DNA of 64,000 nucleotides, taken from Hedera helix (Eukaryota; Streptophyta; Magnoliopsida; Apiales; Araliaceae). The position numbers and the translations under genes are program-made. Positions 23,984-36,480 of this stretch are shown piece after piece. The notes under the pieces are model-generated. The model had not been told where the DNA came from. It did no database searches and saw only the letters and a program-made list of their open reading frames with translations. The stretch covers positions 6,814,432 to 6,878,431 of the forward strand of contig OX359284.1 in the NCBI GenBank assembly GCA_947179155.2, read 5' to 3'. Each line of letters starts with the position of its first letter. Position 1 is the stretch's first letter.

Positions 23984-25017
23984 CATCCCAACAAATCCAA
24001 TGTTATAGCAGATGCTCTAAGTAGAAAGAGCAGAAAAAAGTTGTTTATACTGACAGAACAGAAAGAATTGATAAAAGAGATGACTCGAATGGAGTTGGAG
24101 GTAAAAAATCCAAATGAGTCAATAGGAATGAAAGCAAGCCCAACTTTGTTGGATAAAGTGAAATAGACTCAAGACAAAGATGAAGAATATGATAGAATAA
24201 AGAAGATAATGACTGATGGAGAAGAGGTCGGGTTTAAAGTAGATAGCAAGGGATTGCTAAAGTTTGAAAATCATGTTTGGGTACCGTTAGTGCCTAAATT
24301 ACGAGTGGAGATTTTGCAATAGGCTCACAGTACGAGATACTCGATACATCCGGGTAGTACAGAGATGTATCAAGATCTTCGTCAGTATTTTTGGTGGCCA
24401 AATATGAAAAGGGAGGTTGCAGAATGTGTCAACCGATGCCTAACTTATCAGAGGGTAAAGGCGGAACATCAGAGACCGAGTGGATTGCTATAGCCGTTAG
24501 AGATTCCTGAGTGAAAATCAGAACATATCACGATGGACTTTGTGGTAGGACTTCCAGCAACACAGAAGGGATACGACACTATATGGGTAATTGTAGATCG
24601 ACTAACAAAGTCTGCACACTTTTTGTCGATTAAGATTAAGTTCAATTTGGATCAGTTAGCAAAACTATACATAAAGGAGATAGTTTAAAGATATGGAGTG
24701 CCGATATCGATTATGTCAGACAGAGATCCGCGCTTCACGTCAAAATTTTAGAGGAGTCTTCAGGAAAGACTGAGAATGCAATTAAGAATGAGTACAACTT
24801 ATCATCCACAGACTGATGGGCAAAGCGAGAGAACAATTCAGACATTAGAAGATATGTTCAGAGCTTGTGTGATGGATTTCAAGAGCAGTTAGGAAGACCA
24901 TTTACCGTTAGTTGAGTTTGCATATAATAATAGTTATCATGCGAGCATAGGCATGCCGCCTTACGAAGTTTTATATGGGAGAAAATGTAGACCACCTCTA
25001 TGTTGGGATGAGGTAGG
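23984..25017 (+). pseudogene. Degenerate pol: end of RNase H and integrase core
   Basis: Begins with the RNase H end (YHPNKSNVIADALSRK). The integrase zinc-binding region has both His (AHSTRYSIHPG) but one Cys changed to Tyr (CLTY for CLTC). The catalytic triad is still visible: Asp in TMDFVVGLP, Asp in SDRDPRFTSKF, Glu in QTDGQSERTIQTLE. All of it lies in one frame with stops at 24164, 24320, 24491, 24512, 24686, 24749 and 24890; those at 24512, 24749 and probably 24890 replace conserved Trp. The frame ends at WDEVGE where the minus-strand solo LTR begins and continues at 29194. Confidence 0.93.
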
Positions 25018-25022
25018 AGAAC

Positions 25023-28000
25023 TGTGACGCCCCCAAATCCGGGTCCCTTGAACCTCGGGTTCGGTGCTCACTATTCATCACTTAACAAACATTCATAAAC
25101 AAAAACTTCAATAACTCGCGAAAAACATACATAATTTCATTACAAAATGTACCTTCAACCCCAGGTTCCACTAACCTTAATACATCATCATTAGCTTATA
25201 ATACAAAATGTTTACACATATAGTACGAACTAATTACTTCTACTCGTTCATCTTTCCTTTGCCGTGGTACTCCTTAGATCACTCGGCTTAACTGAAAATA
25301 TTTCATGATATAGCAAAGGTGAGCAACTACTTTGCTCAGCAAGTTTAAATAAACAATAAAATATATATCATGAATGAAAAAGATTTAGCTCTGGAAACTT
25401 CAACAATATACACTAATTGTGAAGATATGCAACTTTGAATAACAAATTCAATTGATTTAATATACTGCTTCATTGTGCTGAAAGGGTCACAAGACCATGA
25501 ACATACATTTTGAGTATTTACAATACCCTGTAGACAGAAGACTGTCAGTTCGTTTTGAATATTAACAATCATTTCAATTGTAATATCCGGTGATGGGTAC
25601 TCTAGGTGATCAACCTATCGTACGTTTATAGAGTGCACAATATGACCATCTAGTTCGTTTTGATCGGGAATGTTTCATCTGACCATAAGTTTATCTGCTT
25701 ATAATACTTTGTTCATTTCAGCTTATCCCATCGGATTCCGCACCACAACAATATGGTTTGGACTAACTTCAACAATATTCAGATTTATGAATTTAAAACG
25801 TACATGGTCTAGCCGAAATAATTGGCATAGAACCCTTACTTAGAACAGTTCATAACAAGAACAATCATAATAACACATGCAGTATCTAGCTGAAACAAAT
25901 AACATAGATATTTCTCTTTAAATAGTTCATAACGTGAACGGTCATGCAAATGCACCTAAGTGCGATTATCAATAAAAATATAGATATGAAATAATTCTTA
26001 ATAATTATTTCATCATGCATTTTGAAATAAATTTCAGATTCTACATAAATAACTTGCCAAATAAAATACAAGTTAGGTTCAGAGAAACTTGCCTGTTCCG
26101 CTGACTATCGCTATTCAACTTAAAATACCTCCTTTGGGTGACCTAATATTCAACAACATTGATCTTCCAATTAGCATAACACATACATGTTTATTTAACA
26201 TTAATAACCTTACCATATATGTCTTAAATCATCTATCACTTAATCATAATCATAAAACTCTTAATAATATTATCAATCCCTTGATAATATTTTAAATCGC
26301 ATAACTATCACTTCATCGCTTTATAATATTATCACCTTTGATAATATATAAATACCATAAATAATATTATTAATCGTTTAATAATATTTTAATCATTTAT
26401 TATTTCAATAACTCATTTAGTTCCTCAATATTATTAACCATCTAATAATCTTTTGAATCTCTTTATTATCTCAAACACTTTTTAATATTACTAATTAAAT
26501 AATGTTTTACACTATCCCCAATGATATTATTTATCAAATAACATCTTAATCAATTATAAATATTATTAATCATTTAATAATATTTTACCCTTTTAATAAT
26601 ATTATTAATCCTTTAATAATATCTGTATCTTTTGTTAATATTATTAATCATTTAATAATATTTCAATCATATATTAACATTATTAAAAATGACTTACTCT
26701 TCAAATAATATTATTTATCAAATAATATCTTCAATAACTTATAAATATTATTATCCATTTAATAATATTTTACACTCAAAATAATATTATTAATCATTTA
26801 ATAATATTTTAAATCATATGCTAATATTATTAATCATCTAATAATATTTTATTCTCTTATTAATATTATTAACCATTTAATAATATTCTACAACCTTACT
26901 AATATTATTAACTATTTAATAATATTTTAATTCTTAACTAATATTATTAATCATTTAATAATATTTTATTCACTTATTAATATTAATAACCATTTAATAA
27001 TATTTTAATCATTCCTTAATATTATTAATCATTTAATAATATTTTATTAACTTACTAATATTATTAACCATGTAATAATATTTTGTTCATTTGTTAATAT
27101 TATTAACTATTTAATAATATTTTATTCACATTCTAATATTATTAGCTATTTAATAATATTTTAATCTTTTAATAATATTATTAATCATTTAATAATATTT
27201 TAATCACTTATTAATATTATTAATCATTTAATAATATTTTAATCACTTATTAATGTTATTCATCAGTTAATAACTTTTTAATCATATACTAATATTATTG
27301 ATCATTTCATAATATTTTAATAATCTTCTAACCATATCAATAGTTAACTTTTTAATTGTGTTAACCTTATTCTTTATTTTAAACATCTGGCTATCAATTA
27401 GTTACTAATAAACTTTATATATATATTGGTTTAATATTCAAACACATTCATTTTACATGTTTATCTTAGGTTTTGAGTCCCTAACGGTATTTCGTTTAGA
27501 CTTTTCATTAACCGACAAGTTAAATCGGAGTTCTAACTAGGTAAAACTTTACAATATCAAAATTTTGACTTTTTAAAATTGGGCCAGCGCTGGCCATAGG
27601 CTTATTATAGAGCTGGCGCCGCTCAAAGCAGAAGGTTCGAGCGTTGGCGGCGCTCGTTTTGGCTGTCCGAACCTCTTTTACTAAAACTGTCATAACTTCT
27701 TCATTTCAAAACATTTTGGGGTGATTCTTGAGTCCATTCTCATTAGAATTTCCCCCTCTACAACTTCTCTTTAGATCAAAAATTCAAATTCTGAACGGAT
27801 CTAAGCTTAAAATCGCTCACAAGGACAAAGTGAAAACTAACTTCACAAATCCTTGGTTTTAATGGTTCAAACTTGAATAAAATAAACTCTACACATCCAA
27901 ATGACACCAACTTAGTGTTGTTGTCTTTCTAACTTCTTGTTTTACAATATTCCATGGTTCGATCGTCTTTTTGAAAACGTTTTACACGAAATTTACGGAT

Positions 28001-29188
28001 CGAACCATCTAGGGTTTACAAATGACATCCTTTGCGGTAAAAGCTATAACTTCTTTGTTTTTCGATATTTTTGAAAGATTCAAGTTGGGTTATCTTTATA
28101 ACACATAGATCTATCATTCAAGACTCTTAGGTCACAAAAATAACTTGCACATCGTAATTCATAAATCATCAACCTAGACATTTAACTAGGGCTTTAAAAC
28201 CAAACATGCTCATACTACCATTTCTTTCATCATCTTCCATACCAAACATGTTAGAACACACATCTAGCATATTTAACCATATATCTTCATATATATTTAA
28301 GATCTAACACCATATGGGTTTTTCTTTCTCACATAACAAACTAACTAACAAGCTAAGGTTCAAAGAAACTTTTAAACTTTTAATGGAGATCTTCTTCTTG
28401 GAAATGGTTAAAGCTCTTCTTTGATCTTCTTGTGTGGATCAAAAATCACCCACACTTGATAATGCTTTTATTTATTATTATTGGGCTAACATTAACTAAC
28501 ACAATTGTTTAGGCTCAATTTATTTATTATATTGGGCTAACATTAACTAACACATGCTACAATTAATTAAATTAAGCATTGGGCTAGTTTCAAATATTAC
28601 ATGGATCAATGTTTAATTAAATTATATAGGCTACTAGGTTAGTTTATTGGACCTAATTTAATATATCATTTGGACTTACTATATAATCCAATTAGATTTG
28701 CTATTTATAAGTCCATTGGACTCCTCAATTAAATAACACTATTACTTACAAATTCTTGGGTTTGTTTTTATAAAACCCTAACATATGTTAATACAAGTAC
28801 TTTGACTTGATTAAATTAATTTATTCATTAACCCTTATCATCAAATTGGGTTTATAATATAGTTAAGCATACACAAACAATTATTCCCACATTGGATTAT
28901 CTTAAATAATTCACTTGCTTCTTCTTTTTCATTATTCATACAAGTAATTAACCTGTTCACTATACATCTTCTTAATTGTCATACAAGGCCAACACTCAAG
29001 CTTTGTAATTTTATCACATAAGCTTCTCTTGAAATCTTTTTCCTTCTTTAGTTAATTAATTTAATTAACTAATTTAATACCTCTCATCATACAACTTATC
29101 ACATACACACATACTTCATAACTCATATTTTTTTATGGATATAATTAAATAAAAAAAAATTGGGTTCGTAATTTTCTCGGTCATTACA
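25023..29188 (-). repeat. Nested solo LTR, same family, minus orientation, enlarged (4,166 bp)
   Basis: On the minus strand it starts TGTAATGACCG and ends GGGGGCGTCACA; AGAAC flanks it at 25018-25022 and 29189-29193. It is about 0.8-0.9 kb longer than the other LTRs, largely because its AT-rich repeat zone has grown (about 26260-27320). The homologous region near 27940-28100 matches the other LTRs in reverse. It represents a separate insertion from a different subfamily member, also reduced to a solo LTR, and it splits the integrase. Confidence 0.92.
26260..27320. repeat. Expanded tandem array of about 39-bp palindromic AT-rich units
   Basis: Roughly 25 units of TAATATTATTAATCATTTAA followed by TAATATTTTAATCACTTAT, period about 39-41 bp, clearest at 26930-27240. 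Every unit is an inverted repeat able to form a small hairpin. Homologous to the short arrays of the other LTRs. Confidence 0.85.
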
Positions 29189-29193
29189 AGAAC

Positions 29194-29743
29194 GTCGATT
29201 GTTAGGGCCGAAATTGGTTCAACAGACTGTAGAAATTATCAGAGTAATAAGAGCTCGGTTAGTAGTAGCTCAAGATCGTCAGAAGAAATATGTAGATCTA
29301 CATCGATAAAAGTGAGATTTCGAAATAGGGAATTTTGTATTCATGAAAGTATCTCCCTAGAAAGGGAATATTAGATTTGGGAAGAAGGGGAAACTGAGTC
29401 CGAGGTTTATAGGACCGTTCGAAATATTAAAGAGAGTGGGTATGTGGCATACGAGGTAGCTCTACATCTTGAACTAGAGTATATCCACAATGTGTTTCAC
29501 GTGTCAGTGTTGTGACCCTACAAGCCTGATTACAAGCATGTTATATCCTATGAGTCAATATAAGTTGAGAAAGACTTATTATATGAAGAGATTCCTATCC
29601 AGATATTAAATAGGAAAGAGAAAAAATTACGAAATAAAGTTATACATTTTGTTAAAGTCTTTTGGAGGAACCATAACGCTGAGGAAGCTACGTGGAAACT
29701 TGAAGAAAATATGAGGAATAATTATCCGCATCTTTTTGAGTAG
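29194..29743 (+). pseudogene. Degenerate pol C-terminus with chromodomain-like tail
   Basis: Continues the integrase after the nested LTR: LLGPKLVQQTVEIIRVIRAR, AQDRQKKYVDLHR, then damaged sequence corresponding to the integrase C-terminal region (NFVFMKVSP with TAG for the next Trp). The end has VFHVSVL, an ILNRKEKKLRNKVI segment and VFWRNHNAEEATWKLEENM, the chromodomain-like arrangement of the Tekay/Del chromoviruses that directs integration to chromatin. Several stops and at least one frameshift occur. The terminal stop at 29741 follows NNYPHLFE and lies 36 bp before the PPT. Confidence 0.88.
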
Positions 29744-29778
29744 CTTTAAATTTATAATTTTGAGAACGGAATCCTTAT

Positions 29779-29790
29779 AAGGGGGGAGAA
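29779..29790 (+). other. Polypurine tract
   Basis: AAGGGGGGAGAA directly before the 3' LTR, the primer site for plus-strand DNA synthesis. Confidence 0.9.
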
Positions 29791-30225
29791 TGTAATGACC
29801 ACGAATTCTATTTGTCATTGTAATTATAATTATTAAATAATTAGCAATGGATTAAAATTTTTTCACTAATTATTGTGCATTAAATAATTTAAGGAATATA
29901 CTTGTGTATGTGTATATTTATGTAGTGATGAAGCAATGTGGTAGAATTAATTAAAGCAAGTCTAAGTGGATTATATTATAAGTCCAAATGATGTATTAAA
30001 CTAGGTCCAATAAATTAATCTAGTAGTCCATGTAATTAAATAAACATTGATCCATGTAATAATTAAACTAGCCAAATGCTTATTTTTATTAAATGTAACA
30101 TAGATTATTTAATGTTACCCCAATAGAACAATTAAATTAAGCCCAACCAAATTAAATGGATGAGCCCGACATATTTAATTCCTAAGTCCAAAGTGGAACC
30201 CAATAGGAAGTCAAAATATTGGTCA

Positions 30226-30288
<63 letters not shown>

Positions 30289-33139
30289 AGTGTATATATG
30301 CATATGTAAACAATAAAAATTAAAGCAAAAGTGGCCAATAAATTGGACATTTGGCCGGCAATAAGGGGGGCCCCACAAGGGGGATGGCTTGTTGTTTCAA
30401 TTTCTTTTAACACACCAAGCCATAGTTGTTCAACCACCCATGTCATTCATCATGTCATTTACTCCAATAGTAATCACATTTAGCTCTAAATTGACTAATG
30501 CTAGTAGATTAGGAGGGTTAATGAATGATTAACAAAAGGCTATAAATAGAGTGCTTCACCAATACTTTATGTTCGTTGGTCATTTGCTAGAGTATTCAAG
30601 AAAGAAAAGAGAGATCATTCTATAGAAAAGTAAGAGAACTCTTGTGAGTTGAGATTTCACCAAGAAAGATTGATAGTTAATAGTTAAGGTGGAGTCTCTA
30701 GTGAAGTTCCTAGCTAAGAGAAGAAGAGCATCCAATAGCATAAGGTTCAAAGGTGCTCTATCTCTTCCTAAGTTCATTTTTATAGTTTATATATGTTTTA
30801 AACGGTTAAAATATATTTTTAACGATAAAAAGTTATTTTGATTATCTAGAAGTCTAAAATTATGATATATTGGAAGATTCATGATTTGATATGTTTAATA
30901 TATGTTTTGGTATGTGTGTATGCAATAAATGGAAGAAAAATCTATATTGTGATTTACCGGTAAAACCCTAGATGTCTATGTATTATTTATTGTTGTAGTT
31001 TGAAATGTAAAAGTTGGAAAACAGATTTCTATGGCTAGAGAGTTACATATATGAGTTATAAAATCCAACTTGAATCTTTTAAACATTTGAAAAAATGAAG
31101 AAGTTATGACTTTTACCGCAAAACATGTTGATTTTAAAACCCTGGGTGGTTAGATCTTAAATTTCATGTCAAAACGATTTCAAAAATATGACCGAACCAT
31201 GAAATATTGCAAAACAAGAAGTTAGGAAGATGTCAATACTGATTTTGTGTCATTTGGATGTGTAGATTTCATTTTATACAAGTTTGAATCAAAAGTGTCA
31301 AAATTGAAAAATCTGAAGAAAAGAAATTGGATTTTGCTATTGCAGTACGGCACCGGGGCGCAGTGTGTAGTTCAACACACTGCGCCGGGGCGCCGTGCCA
31401 TTTCCAGAAATTTGAATTAATTCTAGACCGTGTCGGGTTAGGTCGATTTTGGCCAGGTCGGGTCGGTTCGGGTCGGAAAGTGAAAAATATTTTAAAAATT
31501 ATATTATTATTTTTGGAATCAATAAATATAATTTAAATGTTATTAAAAGTTAATTTAATATGTAAAAGAAGATAAATATTATTAAAGGATTAATAATATA
31601 ATTAAATTCATAAAATGTTATTAAATGAATAAAATATTATTAAAGGATTAATAATATTAAATAAATGAATAAAATATTATATTATTAAATAATTAATAAT
31701 ATTAATAAATAAATAAATATTATTAAATGATTAATAATATTATAAAATAAATTAATTATTATTAAATGATTAATAATATTAAGGAATAAATAAAATATTA
31801 TTAAATACTTAATAATATTATGTATTAAAATATTATTAAATAATTAATAATATTAGAAGGATAATAATGTATTATTAAATTATTAATAATATTAAATAGG
31901 AGTCTGAACTATATTAATAATTAATATAGGTTTTATGTGATTAAAATATTATATAAAAAAAATGATAATATCTCTTAAGGGTTTACTATACCTAAATTAT
32001 TTAATTATGTGATTAAGTGTAGGAGTATTAAGATATGCAAAATTTATTATATTAACCGATATATGATACTAATTGAAAGATCAACTTGATAAATTGTTAG
32101 ATCTATTCAAAGGATAGTACATTGAATTGGTTAGCCGTAGACAACAAACAAGACAAGTTCTTTGACCCTTAACTTGTATTTATTTTTGCAAGTTCTTTAA
32201 ACCTATTCAAATTGTGATTGAGCAAGTTCCTAGACTTGAATTTATTTCGTCAGAGATTTAAGTGGTTTAATTATTTAAAGTTATTCCACATCCGTATTGC
32301 TATTGTATTCGCATATAGTGCATTTGCAAGACTTATAGTTCATTAAATTAAGAACTATTTAAGAATGTCTAGGCTAATTGTTTCGGCTAGACACTGCATG
32401 TATAAATTCATCAACTTGAATATTTTAAGAGCTTATCCAAACCATTGGTTGGTGCAGATTCTTATAGTAAGACTGAGAACAAATAACCCAATATAAGGGG
32501 ATTATTCTGTCGGGAAACCGACTTTTGCATAAAATGTCTGAATGTTATGCATATACATAGGGTACAAGAGGCTGATCCCCTCGAGTATCAAACTACTAAG
32601 GTGACAGATCTATATCTGTCTTACCTTTAGCAGCAGTTCATGGTTCTTAAAGACCACTTAGCAGTAAAGATTCAATTCTTTCCTTTACATTGAAAATTGA
32701 TTCTTGTTGTTTCACAATTGTTATCTATTGTTGAAACCTTTGATGTTATTTTCCATTCAATCATGATATATCTAGTATTATCTGTTCTTAAACTTGTTGA
32801 GCAAGCTAGTTACTTACCTTTGCTATATTATGACTTATTTTTAGTTAAGCCTGAATGCTCTAAAAAGCACAAAGGCAAAGGAAAAACCAAAGATTAGATT
32901 AGTTCAATGCATGATAATTAATTGATTTATATGTAATTACTTTTGTAAATCTTTTGTAATCTCTTAAGATAGATTTGATGAAGATTAAGGTTAATACCTT
33001 GGGATTGTATTACCTTTTTGTAAGGACCTGTATGTATTTTCCGCTAAATTAATGAAGACTGTGTATTTAGTTGTTATTATGATTTGAGATAATGAGAACC
33101 AAACCTGAGGTTATGAAACCCGAATTTGGGGTCGTCACA
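29791..33139 (+). repeat. 3' LTR of the Tekay-type element (3,349 bp)
   Basis: Same ends as the 5' LTR, TATAAATAGA at 30541, AT-rich repeat zone 31528-31898, GGTCGG-rich patch near 31430-31476. It carries a (TG)n run the 5' LTR lacks. Scattered substitutions separate the two LTRs (for example 31140-31260 against 14400-14520), but 31477-32100 equals 14719-15342 with no difference. Confidence 0.95.
30226..30286. repeat. (TA)n(TG)n microsatellite in the 3' LTR
   Basis: About 7 TA units then about 22 TG units, at the site where the 5' LTR and plus solo LTR have only TA. Confidence 0.95.
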
Positions 33140-33144
33140 GAAAC

Positions 33145-33431
33145 CTTCTTTTGCTGCGCTACATCATCAATGAAGGGCAAACAATTCAAGTTTCAGACAA
33201 AAAAAAAATAAAATAAAGAGCAGTAGAGCAATAGAACTACTACACCGGCAACTGCCAAAAGAAATTCAAGTGAAACCTTCTTTTCACCGGCAACTGCCAA
33301 AAGAAAGAGAGCAACAGAGCAGCAACAGAACTGTTGCAGTTGCAGATTGAAGAGGAGGATCAATGCCAACAACAATATCATTAGAACGGCTGCAGCAGTC
33401 CAATTGCGAGCATATAATGAACCTTAGGCTT
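33145..33431. other. Flank of the retroelement insertion
   Basis: Contains the second part of the split exon-like sequence (33140-33166, minus) and a local duplication of CACCGGCAACTGCCAAAAGA (33243 and 33284). Nothing else recognised. Confidence 0.4.
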
Positions 33432-33639
33432 TGATAATGAACAATTGAGGAATAAGTATTTCTCATATTTCTGATGTGTATAATGCTTACATAAGTTAGC
33501 TATCTATAGAACAAAGTAGCCTCATAATATAGGAAACAATACAGTCTAATACAATGAATAATAAAGGGAATGTACAAATAAGTGGGGAAAATAAGTGGGA
33601 ATATTAGGAGGAATATAACTAAAGTTATATTCTCCAACA
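33432..33639 (-). repeat. Possible Ty1/copia-type solo LTR
   Basis: On the minus strand it begins TGTTGGAGAATATAAC and ends CAATTGTTCATTATCA, the typical ends of many plant copia LTRs, with a body of about 208 bp. No PBS, PPT or matching target duplication was found, so the call rests on its ends only. Confidence 0.4.
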
Positions 33640-33997
33640 CAGATATATATATACCCGGAATACCAACAAAAATTATTGAACTGGCAACAGCTAAAAATGG
33701 ACTTCTTAAACTTATGAATCTAATACATCATCAACAGCAATAACAACAACAATAATAGAATAACAACTATATATATCAACAGAGAATATGAAAAAATAGC
33801 ATAATTTTTGATTTCATAAAAGTTAAAGAAGTATTCTTTACAATGTATTCTAAAAATGAAAAAAAATTGATTACAAGAATCTGAGTTTTAATCTGATTCT
33901 AACGGTTGGTCATTAAAAAGGTAAGCTTGAGGAATCTTCCTAGCCTTGCACATCCTAATCTCATATGCAAATCTAAACCTAAAAACATTAACATCGT

Positions 33998-36480
33998 AAG
34001 CACTCCACCTCTATTCCTTGGTAATGTTAATCTGGTGTAGGAAAAAGTTAATGTATTTTGCTACATATATACCGCAGACGTCTGAATTCCATTGTGCCGA
34101 CCTATTCACACATACTTTAACTTTTGGCTTCGAGTTAGGCCATTTTCCTTTTGGATTTTCATGATGAAGTAGTAAAGAAATTACATCTACATGTATAACA
34201 CGAAAGCAAAAATTAACCATTGCACTATATGTCTTTGTCATAATACCAAAAAAAGAGGATAATAATGAACTTACCATAACTTTGAAATATTTTTGATATA
34301 ATTGTGACAATGGCATGCATGGTTTGTCTTCATATAGTGGGTCAAGAAGCTGTAATTTCCATTTTTTCACACTCCAAATAAACAATAAGAAATGTGAGTT
34401 GCTTTCGTTCACCACTGGATAAATATGTAATCACACTCGTGTATTGTGGAACCAACTTTAGGATTTATGTAACCTCTTAAAAATTTGGTTGTGCTTGCCT
34501 TGATTGGGCCCCCACTCTGCAAGTGTTCGGTAGCCAAGTCCGCAAAATATGTCAGCATGAAATAAAATAATGCCCTTCTTTGAATTCCTTCCGTCCGAAT
34601 ATTAGCTTATCTCTCTCTCAAAAGCACCAAATATACATCCAATACTTGTGACCATAACCAACCATTAGGTTTCAAAGAGTTCACGTCTTTAAATTCCAAC
34701 AAATATAGACCGTGTGGATGTATATGAGGATATTCTAAAGAGTTGTAAGTTGGACTAAACCAATGATGATTTGACCACTTTATTTTTTCAATGTTTAACT
34801 CCTTAATAAAATGAGTGTGATTTGTACCCTTTATCCTCCTTCTGACCTGGAGTTTCGAACCCTGTCGAGTAGAAGGGCCAATGACAGGTTGACACTCTTG
34901 AACTGGAGGCTGGGATCCCGTCATGTCAATCTCCATTTTTCCAAATATGGGTTGATTTGGATTTATTGGAACCCTTTTGTAGTTACTCATGAAGGGCTAG
35001 TATAGTGTGTTGAACCATATCTGATACATGGTGCTAAATTCTGGGGGATGTTCAATTGTAAATATCTTTTCAAATATATAATTTGCAGACTCAAGCTACA
35101 AAATAAGAATAAATCAAATATTATATTCCTAAAACAAGGTAATCAGTGTAAAACCCAAAAAAATCGATAACTGTTATAAATTCAACAACTTACATTGTTT
35201 ACAACAGCATATTGGTCAATGAATGTCTATGGCTCATAATCTCCCCCTTGAACCCTGCAGGCTGGAGGATAGTGTATCCGTCTGCGAGTAATTTTTCGAT
35301 ACCATCTCATATAATCCTCGGTAGATATATGCTATAAAGGTTCCAACACTTGCCCTTTTAGAGTCTCTATGTACGCCTCCCACGATCGAATGTGATTGGC
35401 TCTTTTAATTTGCATAATTAATTTTCTCAATTAATTTATTTTCCTCCCTTAACTCCACCATATTTTCAGTATTAGATGGATAAGACTGCAAATATCCAAA
35501 TTGCCTCATGAATCTGTTAGACATTTGGAACTCGAAAGTATCGTAATGTATTAAAGGTATACGTGCGGCTCCGCCTAGCCTTGATTCAAAAAAATCCCAA
35601 CCCAAGCATCTATCGAATGACTGATATAGATGCCACACATCATCTGTGTCCAACATATTATCAAATTCTCCTCAGTAAAACAGAAGACGGTGATGCAGGT
35701 TTTTTCGATTCTGATAATCTTTTAAGCTACGGTCAAAAGATGAGTATGCCCAGGATAATGCCCTAGGTATCAACTTTTGAGACTTAGGCCTAAAGGTAGG
35801 ACGACTGATATTGAACCTTTCATGTGCCCACATCAGAAGAAGGGTTGCACATCCTGCGAATTTTGTCACTGTTTTGTAAGTAGCATCATGCAACCCCCTA
35901 TACAAATGGCCTAAAATTGCTGCCCCCCAAGCATATGTAACTATCTCATCCAATCTTTCTAATAACAACAAATACCTAGGATACACAATGTTTTTACTCT
36001 TGGGTAGGAAACAGAATAGCAGCACATAAGTAGAGCATATATGCCTTAGTGTGTTTTATCACATCACCTGGAGTAGGATTGGGAGGTAATTGTCCATATC
36101 TATGTCTTAACTAAGTCAAACTTATGCCCCCTCTTTTATAGTATTGTTCCCAATCATCTAAAGCAGCTTGTTGCTCAAAAACCCTTATAAAATGGTTTTT
36201 CGAATACTCAAGGTCTCCGCAAGTCAAAGGGTTTCCTAATATGGGCAACCCGAATAAAAATCCCACATCCACTAGCGTAATGATAATCTCTCCACAATTT
36301 AAGTAAAACGAATTTGTTTACTTCTCCAACGCTCAACTAAAGCATATATAAGAGACGCATCAATTTTTGAGGCAACAACTTGATTAGAAAATATACCAAA
36401 ACCTATTTGTTGCAGTATAAATTCTTGTTGTTCACTCAAGTTTCATTCAACTAATTTTGCAGACATTTGACATATTTCTA
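33998..36480 (-). pseudogene. Plant mobile domain (PMD, MAIN-like) plus Ulp1-type protease pseudogene
   Basis: PMD is found in MAIN/MAIL silencing factors and in transposons; Ulp1 (peptidase C48) is a SUMO protease fold often carried by Mutator-like elements. PMD pieces in order on the minus strand: ASLIYALVERWRSK near 36360, GEIIITLVDVGFLFGLPILG near 36310-36240, FEQQAALDDWEQYYKRGG, LPPNPTPGDVIKHTKAYMLY, YAWGAAILGHLYRGLHDA and LLMWAHERF (35672-36025), then RIPLIHYDTFEFQ and RFMRQFGYLQ (35405-35656). A Lys/Asn-rich linker with WLWSQVLDVYLVLLRER (34607-34990) leads to the protease part at 34011-34415: SHFLLFIW, WKLQLLDPL and SDVCGIYVAKYI, containing candidate His, Asp and Cys. Frames change several times and stops occur near 36110 and 36000, so it is inactive as read. 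It is probably a transposon-borne gene; its terminal repeats were not found. Confidence 0.75.

Larger units (their letters stand above)
13063..33139 (+). mobile_element. Full-length Ty3/gypsy chromovirus LTR retrotransposon, Tekay/Del type, with two nested solo LTRs
   Basis: 5' LTR 13063-16380, PBS 16384-16395, gag-pol 17845-29743, PPT 29779-29790, 3' LTR 29791-33139, flanked by GAAAC at 13058-13062 and 33140-33144. Very long LTRs, one gag-pol frame in the order gag, PR, RT, RNaseH, integrase and a C-terminal chromodomain-like tail indicate the Tekay/Del lineage. Two solo LTRs of the same family (20754-23978 and 25023-29188) interrupt pol; without them the element is about 12.7 kb. At least 15 in-frame stops, a frameshift and lost catalytic residues show it cannot act alone. 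The extra pre-gag ORF (16622-17491) is described separately. Confidence 0.95.

Noticed and set aside
26260..27320. CRISPR-like regular array
   Set aside because: Plant nuclear DNA, units are contiguous palindromes without unique spacers.
30132..30446. 104-codon minus-strand frame with a His-Thr run
   Set aside because: It is the translation of the (TG)n microsatellite in the LTR.
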